A stretch of 64,000 nt of DNA from Solanum dulcamara (lineage: Eukaryota; Streptophyta; Magnoliopsida; Solanales; Solanaceae): contig NC_077246.1 of assembly GCF_947179165.1 (NCBI RefSeq), forward strand, positions 72,978,421 to 73,042,420, read 5' to 3'. Under the pieces are notes generated by a model. It worked only from the letters and a program-made list of their open reading frames with translations. It was not told where the DNA came from and ran no database searches. Both the position numbers and the translations under genes were made by a program. The first letter of the stretch is position 1. Each line of letters begins with the position of its first letter. This document shows, one piece after another, positions 13,501-25,500 of this stretch.

Positions 13501-16500
13501 TCCAATAAAACAAGGTCATAGTTTGAGGCTCGAGTGGCCAATAATTCCAGACTTAACTCATTACAAGGAAGGGCCTTCACTCTATTTGAGTCACTTGATT
13601 GGACATGAAGGAGAAGGATCCTTGTTTTATATCTTGAAGAAGTTAGGTGAGTTCTCAACATAATCATTAGAAATTCTGATTCTATTCCACCAGCCATTTG
13701 TTATGCGGCACTTATGGAACCCTTGAGTTCAATTGCAACAATATGCAAAAATAGTGAAAAAGGCATAAGTATGTTGTTTACAAGCAAACCTTTTGATCGG
13801 TTGAGATAATTTCATCAATTCTATCTAATGTAACCTTGCAGGGAGGCTGCGTATAGTATGCCATCAACAATAACTAATGCTCCAAAGAACAAAAATGCTT
13901 TTTATCTACCATGATAAGTAGCTAGAGGACTGATATAATGTTAATTACATCTGATAATCCATCCTCTCTCTCTATTACTCTGGAAGTGGGGTGCATGTTG
14001 AAGTTAGAATTCCTTAGTTGTGAGGACTCAACTCTCCAGACTTTAAGTACTTATTGCTATTATCTCTGCAAATCCTTGCAGGTTGGGCAACAAGCTTATC
14101 AGCTGGAGAGTCAGGCGGCGGTCAGCACTTCTCCTTTTTTGAAGTTTATATTAGTCTGACTGATGCTGGGCATGGTTAGTTCTCTCATCTCCCCACCACC
14201 ACCCCTGCACGCCCTTATGTGGACAGTAAATTAATGGAAATGTGCTTGTCGTAACCCTCCATTTCTATTTTCTCATTTGTTTCTGGAATTTACCTTCTAT
14301 TGGGAAGTCTACTACACTGACCTTCATGTCTTAATAATATTTCAGACCATTTTGAGGATGTTGTGGCACTGGTGTTCAAATATATTCACCTTCTGCGACA
14401 AGCTGGTGCCTACAAATGGATATATGATGAGGTTGTTGGACTTAATTTTGTATCAAAAACCAAAGTGATTATTGTTATTTACAGAAGAACAATATACCTT
14501 CAAGGTTAGAGGAAGTTTTATTGATAAAACATAGAAAACATACATTAGCAAAACTAAATTTCCTCAGTTTTCAACTTTTTGTAAAGGTAATGCTTGTCAC
14601 TTTATTTAAAGCCTTACATTTTTTGTTTGATGAGTTGGCTTCATTTAAAGTTAGATGTACAAATGTTCGTTCTGTTGTCAAAGCTTCTAGCTCACATATA
14701 TTCTAAACATGCAGCTTTCTGCTATATCTGAAACTAATTTCCATTATCAAGACAAGAGTTCTCCCATCGGCTATGTGGTATATGTTGCGTCGAACATGCG
14801 GGTACATTTACAATCATATTCCCGCATTTGGTGTTGATTCATTTATATGAATGCTTTTGACGTATTTGTTGATTCTTTTTATCTTTTTTTTCTTCATGCA
14901 ACCGATATTTTATGACAAAAATGGTCCCAGAATGCTAAAACCAAAATAGCTCTAGAAGTGTAGATTATTTACAATTCCATCACATATCCAACTCCTAATA
15001 TGGTAGATGTTCAATGGCGAACAATCAAATGATGGGCATACTTCCATTGCTATACATAGGAAATACCAAGTGATATCAAATATTTTTCTTGTTCTCAAAT
15101 CTTCTGCAGTTTGTCCATATAAAGCTTAACTTCCCTGGAGCTTTAGAAACTCATAATGCAGACTAAGGGAATTGTTTTCTTTCCCTCCTCAATATGACAT
15201 TGTCAAAAGGCTTGGTGCTGATATTTCCTTGTTGATTGCATTGCCACGTGAATATAGCTGCCAGCAACAAACTTTGAGCTGATGAATATTTTGTAACCAT
15301 TCTCGAAAAAAAAAACCTGTTACTACTTTCCAAGATAATGTTTGTGAGAAATATAGGTGAAAAATATTATTGAATTGTGTAGCTATATTATTACATAGAG
15401 ACCCTATTTATAGACACTACAATACAATCCTTTACCAACTAGGATACTATTTCTATTCTTATTCCTATTCATACTCCTATTCCTATTCTAAGTAGGATTG
15501 TATATATCTATTCCTATTCTAACACTCCCCCTCAAGCTAGTGCATACAAGTCATATGTACCTAGCTTGTTACAAATGTAATTAATATGAGGACCCTTTCA
15601 TCCACTGCTCAGGCTATAATTGAGATTGATTCTCTCTATGAGGGTATTGATTTCTATTCCACCATTATCTTGCTAGATTTGAAGAGCTTAACATGGATAT
15701 GTTCAGGAAGTGTATGGAACCAGTTGAGAAGTGTTTGAGAGATGCTAAGATGGACAAGACCTCTATCCATGATGTTGTACTTGTTGGTGGCTCCACCAGG
15801 ATTCCCAAGGTTCAGCAGCTCCTGCAAGACTTTTTCAATGGGAAGGAGCTCTGCAAGAGCATCAACCCTGATGAAGCTATTGCTTATGGTGCTGCTGTAC
15901 AAACTGCAATTTTGAGTGGTGAAGGTAATAAGAAGGTGCAAGACCTGTTGTTGTTGGATGTTACACCTCTTTCCCTTGGACTTGAAACTGTTGGTGGTGT
16001 CATGACTCTGTTGATCCCCAGAAATACCACTATCCCAACCAAGAAAGAGCAGGTCTTCAAGATCACCATCACTAACGACAAGGGCACGACAAGGGCAGAC
16101 TCTCCAAGGAGGAGATTGAGAAGATTGTTTCAGACAATAGCGTGACTTACATAATTGACATACAAGGCTACCAGACTCCCCTTGAGCAACAAACTAGGTG
16201 GTTGCTCCATCTAGGGTTTTTTTTTCCACAATGCAGCAGTCGTCGGAAAGTGCTCAAAATATGGTATAAAATATATGGTTCGTCTTGGAATCAATATATG
16301 AGTAGATCTTAAACAAGAAAGTCAACGTAAAACTGGCTGGAACATGCTCATGCGCTGGATTATTAGATTTGATGGTTGAAAATAGTCACAATCTTAGAAA
16401 TAAAATTATATGAGTACGGTTGGAAATATGGCATGACCCTACTGAGAAAGAGAATGATAAGGGTAGGGTCGGAATGATGGCACGACCCTACTGGAAAATA

Positions 16501-19500
16501 GAAATTATCTGGGTAGAGTCGGAATGATGGAACGACCCAACACAAATAAGAAAGTAGTCACCGGAAAGATGGCACGGTGCTATGCAAATAGAATATGAAA
16601 AAGTAGTCATCGAAAAGATGGCACGGTGCTACACAAATCAGATATGAGAAAGTAGTCACCAAAATGATGCATGATGCTACACAAATAGATATGAGAAAGT
16701 AGTCCGGAGAAATGCACGGTACTACACAAATTAAATATGAAAAATTAGTCATCAGAAAGATGCACGGTGCTGTGCAAATTAGATATGAGGAAATTGTCAG
16801 CGAAAAGATATACGGTGACCCAGACTTTTGCTAATATAATCATTGCCTAGACGGGCGGCATACATGAGTAATAGCCGTCCGCTGGCAGCGGAAGCTCTTT
16901 AATTCTCTATCAAGATCGTAGAGGCTCTGATACTATGTGAGAAATATAGGAGAAAAATATTATTGAATTGTATATCTACATTGTTACACAGAGATCCTAT
17001 TTATAGACACTACAATACAATCTTTTACCAACTAGGATACTATTTCTATTCTTATTTCTATTCCTATTCCTATTCCTATTCTAAGTAGGATTGTATATAT
17101 CTATTCCTATTCTAACAATGTTGATTTAAATGAAATCCCACATTGGATATGTACAGGCATTCAAAGGGATTTATTAAGGTTTTGGGTCACTCCTCCCTTG
17201 AGGTGTTTTGTTGGATCATCAGTTATCTGTTCATGTTATCGGAGTCAACTGCTGGAATGCCAGTTCTGACACTCATAGGTGCTTACTAAAGTCCGTGTGT
17301 GAATCTTAAATTTGGTTTACAGGTGCACGAGGCTGTTGAGCTATATAAAGTCCACATATTATATACAATGCTTATAAAAGTTTGGGTCATTCCACTCATT
17401 GCTTTAAGGCTTTTAACTGAATGTTTAGATTCTTTCTCACATATCACCTAGCAGAATAAGCTTCTCCTCCAACTCAATCATTTCCTTCTCTTGTACTCCT
17501 TATGATCGCCAATCTCAAAAGTATCTATTGAATCTGGACCGCTTCCAATTTACCACTATCATCTAGCAGAATATGCTTCTCCTCCAACTCAACCATCTCC
17601 TTCTCTTGTACTCCTTATGATCGCCAATCCCAAAAGTATCTGTCGACTCTGGACCGTTTCCAATTTACCACTTCCTCAACCATTCTTTTTTCCTTCTGGT
17701 AGAAATGACAGAGGTCAACAGTTCGAATCCCACTATCTACATACAAGTACTTTATCTATCGGAAACAATTTCTCTACCCCATAGGGGTAGGGGTAAGGTC
17801 TACATACATCCTACTCTCCTCAGACTCCACTTGTGGGATTACACTGGGTATGTTGTTGTTGTTGGGGGTGGTGGTAGAAATGACGAAGAGCTTCTGGAAA
17901 GTGGTCTGCGTAGCTATATCTCTACCAGGGTTATCTCCAAATGCACTCTTCTCTCCCCTTTCTACCTTAGATTTTATGTGCTTTGAGAATTTTTGTTAGA
18001 ATTATGCTTTTGAACTGCAGTAACTTTATTTTACTGCTTAGTTTTTGAATAAATCTAAGTTAATAGTTGGTTAGCTAGTTTTTCCTATTTATTAGTAATT
18101 AGTTTATTAAGATATTTTGCGTAGATATTCTAGGCTAGTTTACCATTATCTTTTTACTGCTTTTTGTTCTTATAAATGTAGAGTCCAAGAAAGCAAAATA
18201 AAAAAATTCTCTTTGGCCTCATTGCAGTATTTTTCTCTCAGTCTTTCTCTGTTATTTTCTTAATTTCTTTATTAAAAAACCAACAATTGATATCTAGAGC
18301 CTTTTTTCTTGAGGGATCTGTGAGTGAAAAAATAGATTCTGAAAATAGCTTTTCACGAATGGCTCCTCCTATTTTTGATGGTGAGAACTATCAACTATGG
18401 GTTGTGAGAATGGAAGCCTACTTGGAGGCTCTTGATCTTTGGGAAGAAGCCGTGGAAGAGGATTATGAAGTTAATCCGCTACCTAATAATTCCACCGTGG
18501 CCCAAATCAAGAGTCACAAGGAAAAGAAAATCATTAAGTCCAAGGCAAAAGCAACTTTGTTTGCTGCTGTTTCAACAACTATTTTCACGAGAATCATGAC
18601 TCGCATCACCAAAGAAATTTGGGATTATCTGAAGAAAGAATATGCTGGAGATGAAAGAATATGAGGAATGAAGGTATTAAATTTAATGAAGAAATTCGAA
18701 TTGCAGCGAATGAAAGAGTCAAAAACAGTCAAAGAATACTTTGGCAGATTGCTTAGTATTGTTAACAAGGTAAGACTGCTAGGCACTGAATTTAAAGATT
18801 CAAGAATTGTTGAAAAAATTCTTGTAACAGTACCCAAAAGATATGAAGCATGTATAACTACTTTGGAAAACACACAAGATCTGTCCAAAATTACCTTGGC
18901 AGAATTGTTAAATTCTTTGCAGGCACAAGAACAAAGGAGGCTTATGAGGCAAGATGGCATGGTTGAAGAAGCATTAGCAGCCAACCACAAAACTAAAAGC
19001 AAGGGTAAATTCTTTAAAAAATACCCACCTTGTCAGTACTGTGGCAAAAATGGACATCCTACATATAAGTGTTGGAAGAGACTAGATGCACAGTGCAAGA
19101 TCCGCAAACAACTTGGTCATGAAACTGTAATTTGCAAAAGCAAATTTCAAAAAGATGAAGCATTTGCCCAACTCACCACTGAAAAAGAAGAAGAAGACCA
19201 CTTAATTGTGGCAACCTACTTTTCAATCAAAAAATCTGATTTTTGGATGATTGATAGTGGTTGTACAAACCATATGACATATGACAGAAATCTTTTTAAA
19301 GAGTTTGTGTCTGTGGAAAACAAGAAAGTCAGAATTGAAAATGTTGACTATATTCCTGCAAAAGGAAAATGATCTGTTGCAATCAATTCAAGTTCAAGTA
19401 CAAAAATAATTGAAGATGTTTTTTATGTGCCTGATATTGATAAAAGTTTGTTGAGTGTTGGTCAGTTAATGGAAAAAGGATTTAAATTATTATTTGGGGA

Positions 19501-22500
19501 CAAATATTGTCGGATCTTTGATTCCACTAAGCAAAAGATTTTACAAGTTGAAATGAAAGATAAAAACTTCTCATTTAATCCAACAGAAGATGCACATGAG
19601 CCTTGCAAGACAAAAGATGAATTGACAGATTTGTTCATGAGGTCAATTCCAACCAAGTCTAGAGTCTGCAGTTCCTCAAGCAAAGAGGACGGTTAGAATT
19701 GTGCTTTTGAACTGCAGTAACTTTATTTTACTGCTTAGTTTTTGAATAAATCCAAGTTAATAGTTGGTTAGCTAGTTTTTCCTATTTATTAGTAATTAAT
19801 TTATTAAGATATTTTGCAGAGATATTCTAAGCTAGTTTACCATTATCTTTTTACTGCTTTTTGTTCTTATAAATGTAGAGTCCAAGAAAGCAAAATAAAA
19901 AAATTCTCTTTGGCCTCATTGCAGTATTTTTCTCTAAAAGTCTTTCTCTGTTATTTTCTTAATTTCTTTATTAAAAAACCAACAATTTTATCCATCTTCC
20001 ATGATTGCTTCCATAAAGCAGTTTCATATGAAGTTAATATGCCAGTACACGTAGAGGTCTTTAACTCCCAATTCCTCCATCTTCAAATAGAAAGTAACCT
20101 TCTCTAATTATGACAATGTAGATGAATCTCTTCCTTCCCGTCCCACAGAAAATTCAAGAATTCAGAACTGCTATTGAGAAGGGGTCGGATAAATAGTATA
20201 GGAAGCAAAATCATATAAAAAGAAGGGTTGAGTGGGAGGTGTTCTCATCTATTATTGTTGTTGGCTTAGTGAAGAAAGGCATAAGGTAGGTTAATAAATT
20301 AAAAAGCACACTTGATTAGGGCTATTTTTCCTTCTTCTGACACAGTTTCCTAGTGAACCTTATCTCCAACATCGACAACAAGGTTTCATTGTTTCATCTT
20401 CATGAGCGGCCCCCAGATGTAGTCTCAGGTACGTAGCCAGAAGATCACTGGCTTTGCCTGTTACCACCCTTACCATGTCCTCCACTTGCTGAATCTCTTC
20501 CACAGGAAAGAGTTCACACTTGCAAACATTAATCGTCAAACCAGAGATTGCCTGAAACCATAACAACAACAACCCTCTGACTGGGAAGTTGGTTCTTGTC
20601 AGGCTTAAGACATTTGTCTTCACACATTCTCTCTGTCTTTCTCTTATTTCTCACAGTATAGATAGTTGAGATAAGTTGATATGATTGTGGTCAGGTATAC
20701 ACACTATAAATACATTTTGTACACCAGTTTGCCATTCTAATAATGAATTTTTTGTGGACTTATCAAAAGAATAAGAACTGTGTGTATTTGAATATTTTTT
20801 TCCAGTTTTACCCGCCAGTAGACTGGTTGGTTGGGTCATGTTTGCCTTCAAGGTTCAGTCCAGACATTATTGAAGCAGTTCTAAATGATCTCACACCACA
20901 AAATGTCAGGTGAATTGGCCTCCACGTATACAATTATATATTTTTTAACTATTGTTTATGCAAATGGGATGCTTCTCGATGATTTCCAAGTCTAATCCTT
21001 ACAATTTCTTTTTGACTATGTTCATTCTTGTTCTAATCAAACTTTTTACTATGTCCATTGGATGACCTTGGAAGTCCAATGACTCTAGTCCTGATAGTGG
21101 TGGACTCAATTTTAACTATTGCTGCATAGAAGTCAGGTTCTCATGACCTCTAATGGAGATAGTTGTTTTGCATAGTTTATGGACTTGGCTTTGGTTGGAT
21201 TCATGGCTTTTACATGACAAGAACCGGTACAGTTGAGGAATTTATTTTGGATAGGGTCATGGTTTGTTGGGTATTTCTCCTTCAGGGAACATAGAGAAAG
21301 TGAAGAGACAGAAATGACAAGCAAAAAAACCTGGTTATGCAATTGTGTTTCCTCCCTTTTCTTTCTGTATAGCAAGGCAGGATGGAAAATGTTGATTGGG
21401 TGAAGAGAAAGGGACTGATGGTGTTTGTTGTCAGTGGGTCAGATTCTTGTAGGAATCTGTGTGTTCTCTTACTTCTGTTGGGCTCATTTAACACCCAAGG
21501 TCAATTATACAATCATTGGTACTTTATACTTACGAACCGCTTTTTTAATGAAAAGTGAGATTGTTTTAGGCTGCCAAACTATTGCATCATTAAATATAAT
21601 AAAATCATGGTAAGACTTTTCCTATTCATACCTCTGAATCCATGGCAGCTATCTGGATAATACGGATAAATAAAAATACAGAGATCGTGTGTTAGAACTT
21701 CCGGCTTAGTCAGATGGTGTGTTCAACATTTATCATTTGCATAAATAGTATGTCACTGAATTATGATGGTGTCATATATCATTACACTGTAGCTAAATCT
21801 TTTGGGAGTACCTCTCACAAAAAAGTCTTTCCAACAGAATCTTTTGGGTTTCAACAAAATTTGACGGTAATACAGACTCAACGGAGCCTTGGTATGGAAC
21901 TGCATATTCACTAGAGAAAATAACAAGCTCCGTGATTGAGGTGCACAGTCAGTTATCTGTAAATACTGTTGCTTTTCATTTGATGGAGATTTGGCATTAT
22001 AATATTGCTTAAGTCAATATTGACTGGTATGCTGGCACGGCTTTGAATGTTACAGCAATGGATGGAGAAGGCTCCTGATGGAAATTTGCATCTACCTGTT
22101 CCTAATATGTTTATTCCTACTGATTTTTCCATTAAAACTGTCTCGAATAAGGTATTACTGACAATAAAACCTCATTTCACATGCTTTCACTTTATAAAAT
22201 TCCTGAAATGTTTTTCCCTTCAATACAGATGAATTTTCCTGTGTTGTTAAGGAAATCCCCTTACTCAAGGTTATGGTACAAACCGGATACATTATTCTCC
22301 ATGCCAAAGGGATACTGTACAATAGATTTCATCTGTCCCCAATCTGGAAGTTCTCCTGAATCCGCTGTTCTTACCAGCATTTTCGTATGTTTGCTGAAGG
22401 ACTATCTAAATGAATATGGCAAGTATCAAAGACTAAGATATCATGTTTCTTATGTTACCTTTGTGAAAATATGCAAGGACTTATAAATCACAAAAAGGAC

Positions 22501-25500
22501 ATATCCAAGGACTTTTTGACTGTTGAAATACTGATCAATTAATTCACTGGAAAATCCGCTTAACTCGACTAATCTACTTTGCATCTTTCAGCCTACGATG
22601 CCGAAATTGCTGGTCTCGATTATTGGATAAGTGGTCACTGTAGTGGTTTCGAGGTATTTATCTTATAAATGCATCATCATCATGAATGGAATTCTCTAAG
22701 CAATACAATTTACCAAAGTTAATCTTCACCAAACTCTCTCCTAACTTCTGTGTTTTCAATTTAAAGAAAAAACTAATTTTTTGGTTGGAATATTGTAAGG
22801 TTTTTTTTTCTTGGTTGCACTTCAGGAAAGCATTATGCTCATTCGGCTTAAAATTATTGTCATTTTTTCCTATCCCATGTGCAATCACTTTTTAGACATT
22901 GTAATCATTGTACTCTCCCACTTTGATTTGCTTCCCTTTCAGGTTATTGTGTCTGGATATAATCATAAAATGAGGATCTTACTAGAAAAAGTTATTGATA
23001 GGATTACCAATTTCAAAGTTGAGCCTGACAGATTCTTTGTTATCAAGGTAAGGTCTATTGTCATCCCTAACAGATTTCTTTCAAGTCTTATTGTTCAAGC
23101 GGATACAATGATTGAAGACCAGATTGTTTGATGGTAATTGCTGCATCTGATTTTTTCTGAAATTAATTGCTCCTGTCGGCGGTTCATAAGCGTGCTATAT
23201 CTAGGCCTGCTTCAAATAGTGGGCACATTTTTACATTTGATTCTAGGGATCTAGGCCTGTTTAAGATATGTACGATATTTTAACATTTGATTTGAGGATC
23301 TTGAGCTCTGTTGTGACATTTTATGTTCATGTCATAGGGTTAGGAATATTTTCTTCGTTTTCTTCACTTGTTATGAACATTCAGTTTGTATTGTCCACTT
23401 ACATCAAAGAGTGCATTCTTGGCTTGCTTGGCGCAAATGTCTCAGACAATACTGTTTGCATTTTTGGCTGGTTTGCCAAAAATTATTTCCCATTTAATTA
23501 GTTTGTTGTCTGTTTGTATATTAAAGAAACATCAACATGGAGCTATATTTACTCTAATTCTGATCGGTGTGACTGATAATTTTAGTGTATTGTCATGACA
23601 AAAGACTTGCATTACTTGATTGTGTTACCCCTCCAAAAAAAAAGGAGTTCTACTTTTTGAAAAACTCTCTTATTGTTGTGGTCCTAACTTATGCCTATTA
23701 CAACATTCAAGGTCTCTTCACTACTATATTAACCTCTACATTTAGGTATTCATAAACAGTAAAACTAAAATGAAAAGCTTGAGAACTTCTTTATGTTTTT
23801 TGGCAAAGCATACATTTTGGGTTAGATATAGCATATAGTGCCTAATCTTTTCTATTTTAATAGTTCCTGCTGCTTAACTTGACATGATTTAGTTAGTAAT
23901 AATGTAGTAATCCTTGAATGGGAAAAGACATAGGTTGAGAAAGAAGGATAAGGCGAGGGATTAATAATACTAAGGAGGTCGATTTTGGTTACCCCGTATG
24001 CCTTATTGTAAGTCCAGGAATATTAAGCATAGAGTAGATAAGAGAAGGAAAGGAAAATGTGACAATTGTGATTGCAGTTTGTTAACATTTTGAATCTGAA
24101 GCCGCAGACTGATAATTCCTTCTCACGGACTCCCTTCTATCTTATGAAGGAATTGTTCTCAAAGCAATATCAAAACATCAAGTTTCAACAGCCATACGAG
24201 CAAGCTTTGTACTACTGCTCTTTAATACTTAGGGAACACTCATGGTCATGGAATGATGAATTTGAAGTCCTTGCTAATCTTGAAATTGATGACCTTGTTA
24301 AATTTTATCCTCTGCTGCTATCAAGGACATTTCTGGAGTGCTACATAGCAGGTTCTTTTTTCTTCCCTACTAGACTTCTCTAGGATTTTAGTCAGCTGTG
24401 CAGCATATTCACCCTTTTGATTATCCCTTTTCAGGAAACATCGACTCAAAGGAAGCGGTTTCAATGATCCAGCACGTTGAAGATGCCTTGTACAAGGGTG
24501 CCCAGCCTCTATCTCGGGCCCTATTTGCGTCTGAGCATCGGCCAAGAAGAATTATAAATCTTGAAGAGAGCAAGAATTACTTCTATGCTGCAGAGGGCCT
24601 AAATACATCTGATGAAAATTCTGCTCTTGTCCATTACATTCAGGTACATGTGAAGTTACAACTTTAGGTTTTTATGTCATTTTTATAGTAGTATCATATA
24701 TATGATTGGATGCCCCATGGACAAAGTCATATTTTTCTGCAAAGACTTCTTTTTATACCATTATAACAATAACAACATACCTAATGTAATCCCACAGGTG
24801 GAGTTTGGGGAGGTTAGGATGTATGCAGACCTTGTCCCTACCTTTACCACTATACCCCTGATATATGGGGTTTCCCTTTTGTTTGGCAATAAACTCCCAC
24901 TTGTCCGGAACAAGTATTGTTAGAACAGTTAGAGAGAAATAGCAAGAATTGAATGATCAAAACTGATAGGAGCTTTTAAGGAATTTAAAACCTGAAATGT
25001 TTCTAATCACAGAACCAGTTATTTGGCCATTTCTACTGACTTGTGGCTGGACAAATAATTTGTACGTACTTAAGAAGAGCTGATAGAAAAGCTTATAAGA
25101 ATGAAGTGGAAACCTTTCCTATTGAACAAATTAATCTGCTGGATATTTTATCTTTTTAAGTTGGCTCTTTATGAGTTCCGCCATCTTTCTCAACTTGGCT
25201 CTTTGGAAGGATCTGATTCAATAACAAACAAAATATGCAGGTGCATCCAGATGAATACATCAAGAATGTAAAACTGCAGCTATTTGTTCTGATAGCTAAA
25301 CAATCAGCTTTCGACCAGCTTAGATCTGTTGAGCAGCTCGGTTACATTACATCACTTTCACGGACGTATGCCAACACTTCTCATTTAAATACTCGATGAG
25401 TTTCTTTACTATTGGAGACATGTGGTACATCTATTCAGTTTTCTTTCACTGCTGAAACCAATGTAATGTTGTTAAACTGTAGGAGCGATGCTGGTGTTCG

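Larger units (their letters stand above)
15343..17117 (-). mobile_element. Short non-autonomous LTR retrotransposon carrying an Hsp70 fragment
   Basis: Two 182-bp LTRs (15343-15524 and 16936-17117) start TGTGAGAAAT and end TATTCTAACA. A perfect 5-bp duplication, ATGTT, flanks the element (15338-15342, 17118-17122). Next to the right LTR, 16921-16935 read in reverse is TAGTATCAGAGCCTC, a near match to the primer site for initiator tRNA-Met. Next to the left LTR, the complement of 15525-15533 is a purine tract, GAGGGGGAG. The element therefore runs on the minus strand and is 1775 bp long. It encodes none of its own proteins. The inside is a plus-strand Hsp70 piece and a run of short tandem repeats. 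The LTRs differ at about a dozen positions by eye, so it is not recent. It lies in intron 13 of the IDE-like gene. Confidence 0.9.

Noticed and set aside
15693..16145. A 150-residue open frame that looks like a small Hsp70 gene
   Set aside because: It lacks the N-terminal ATPase domain, has an in-frame internal deletion and a frameshifting duplication, and lies inside an LTR element; it is a captured fragment.
20555..20575. A short 'ccataacaacaacaacc' stretch taken as another (TTG)n retroposon tail
   Set aside because: The conserved tail wording beside it is absent; only the simple repeat is present.
24077..24149. An alternative earlier start for IDE exon 20, using the ttgcag acceptor at 24071-24076
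   Set aside because: It breaks the reading frame from exon 19 and adds residues not found in the family; the acceptor before 24150 keeps the frame.
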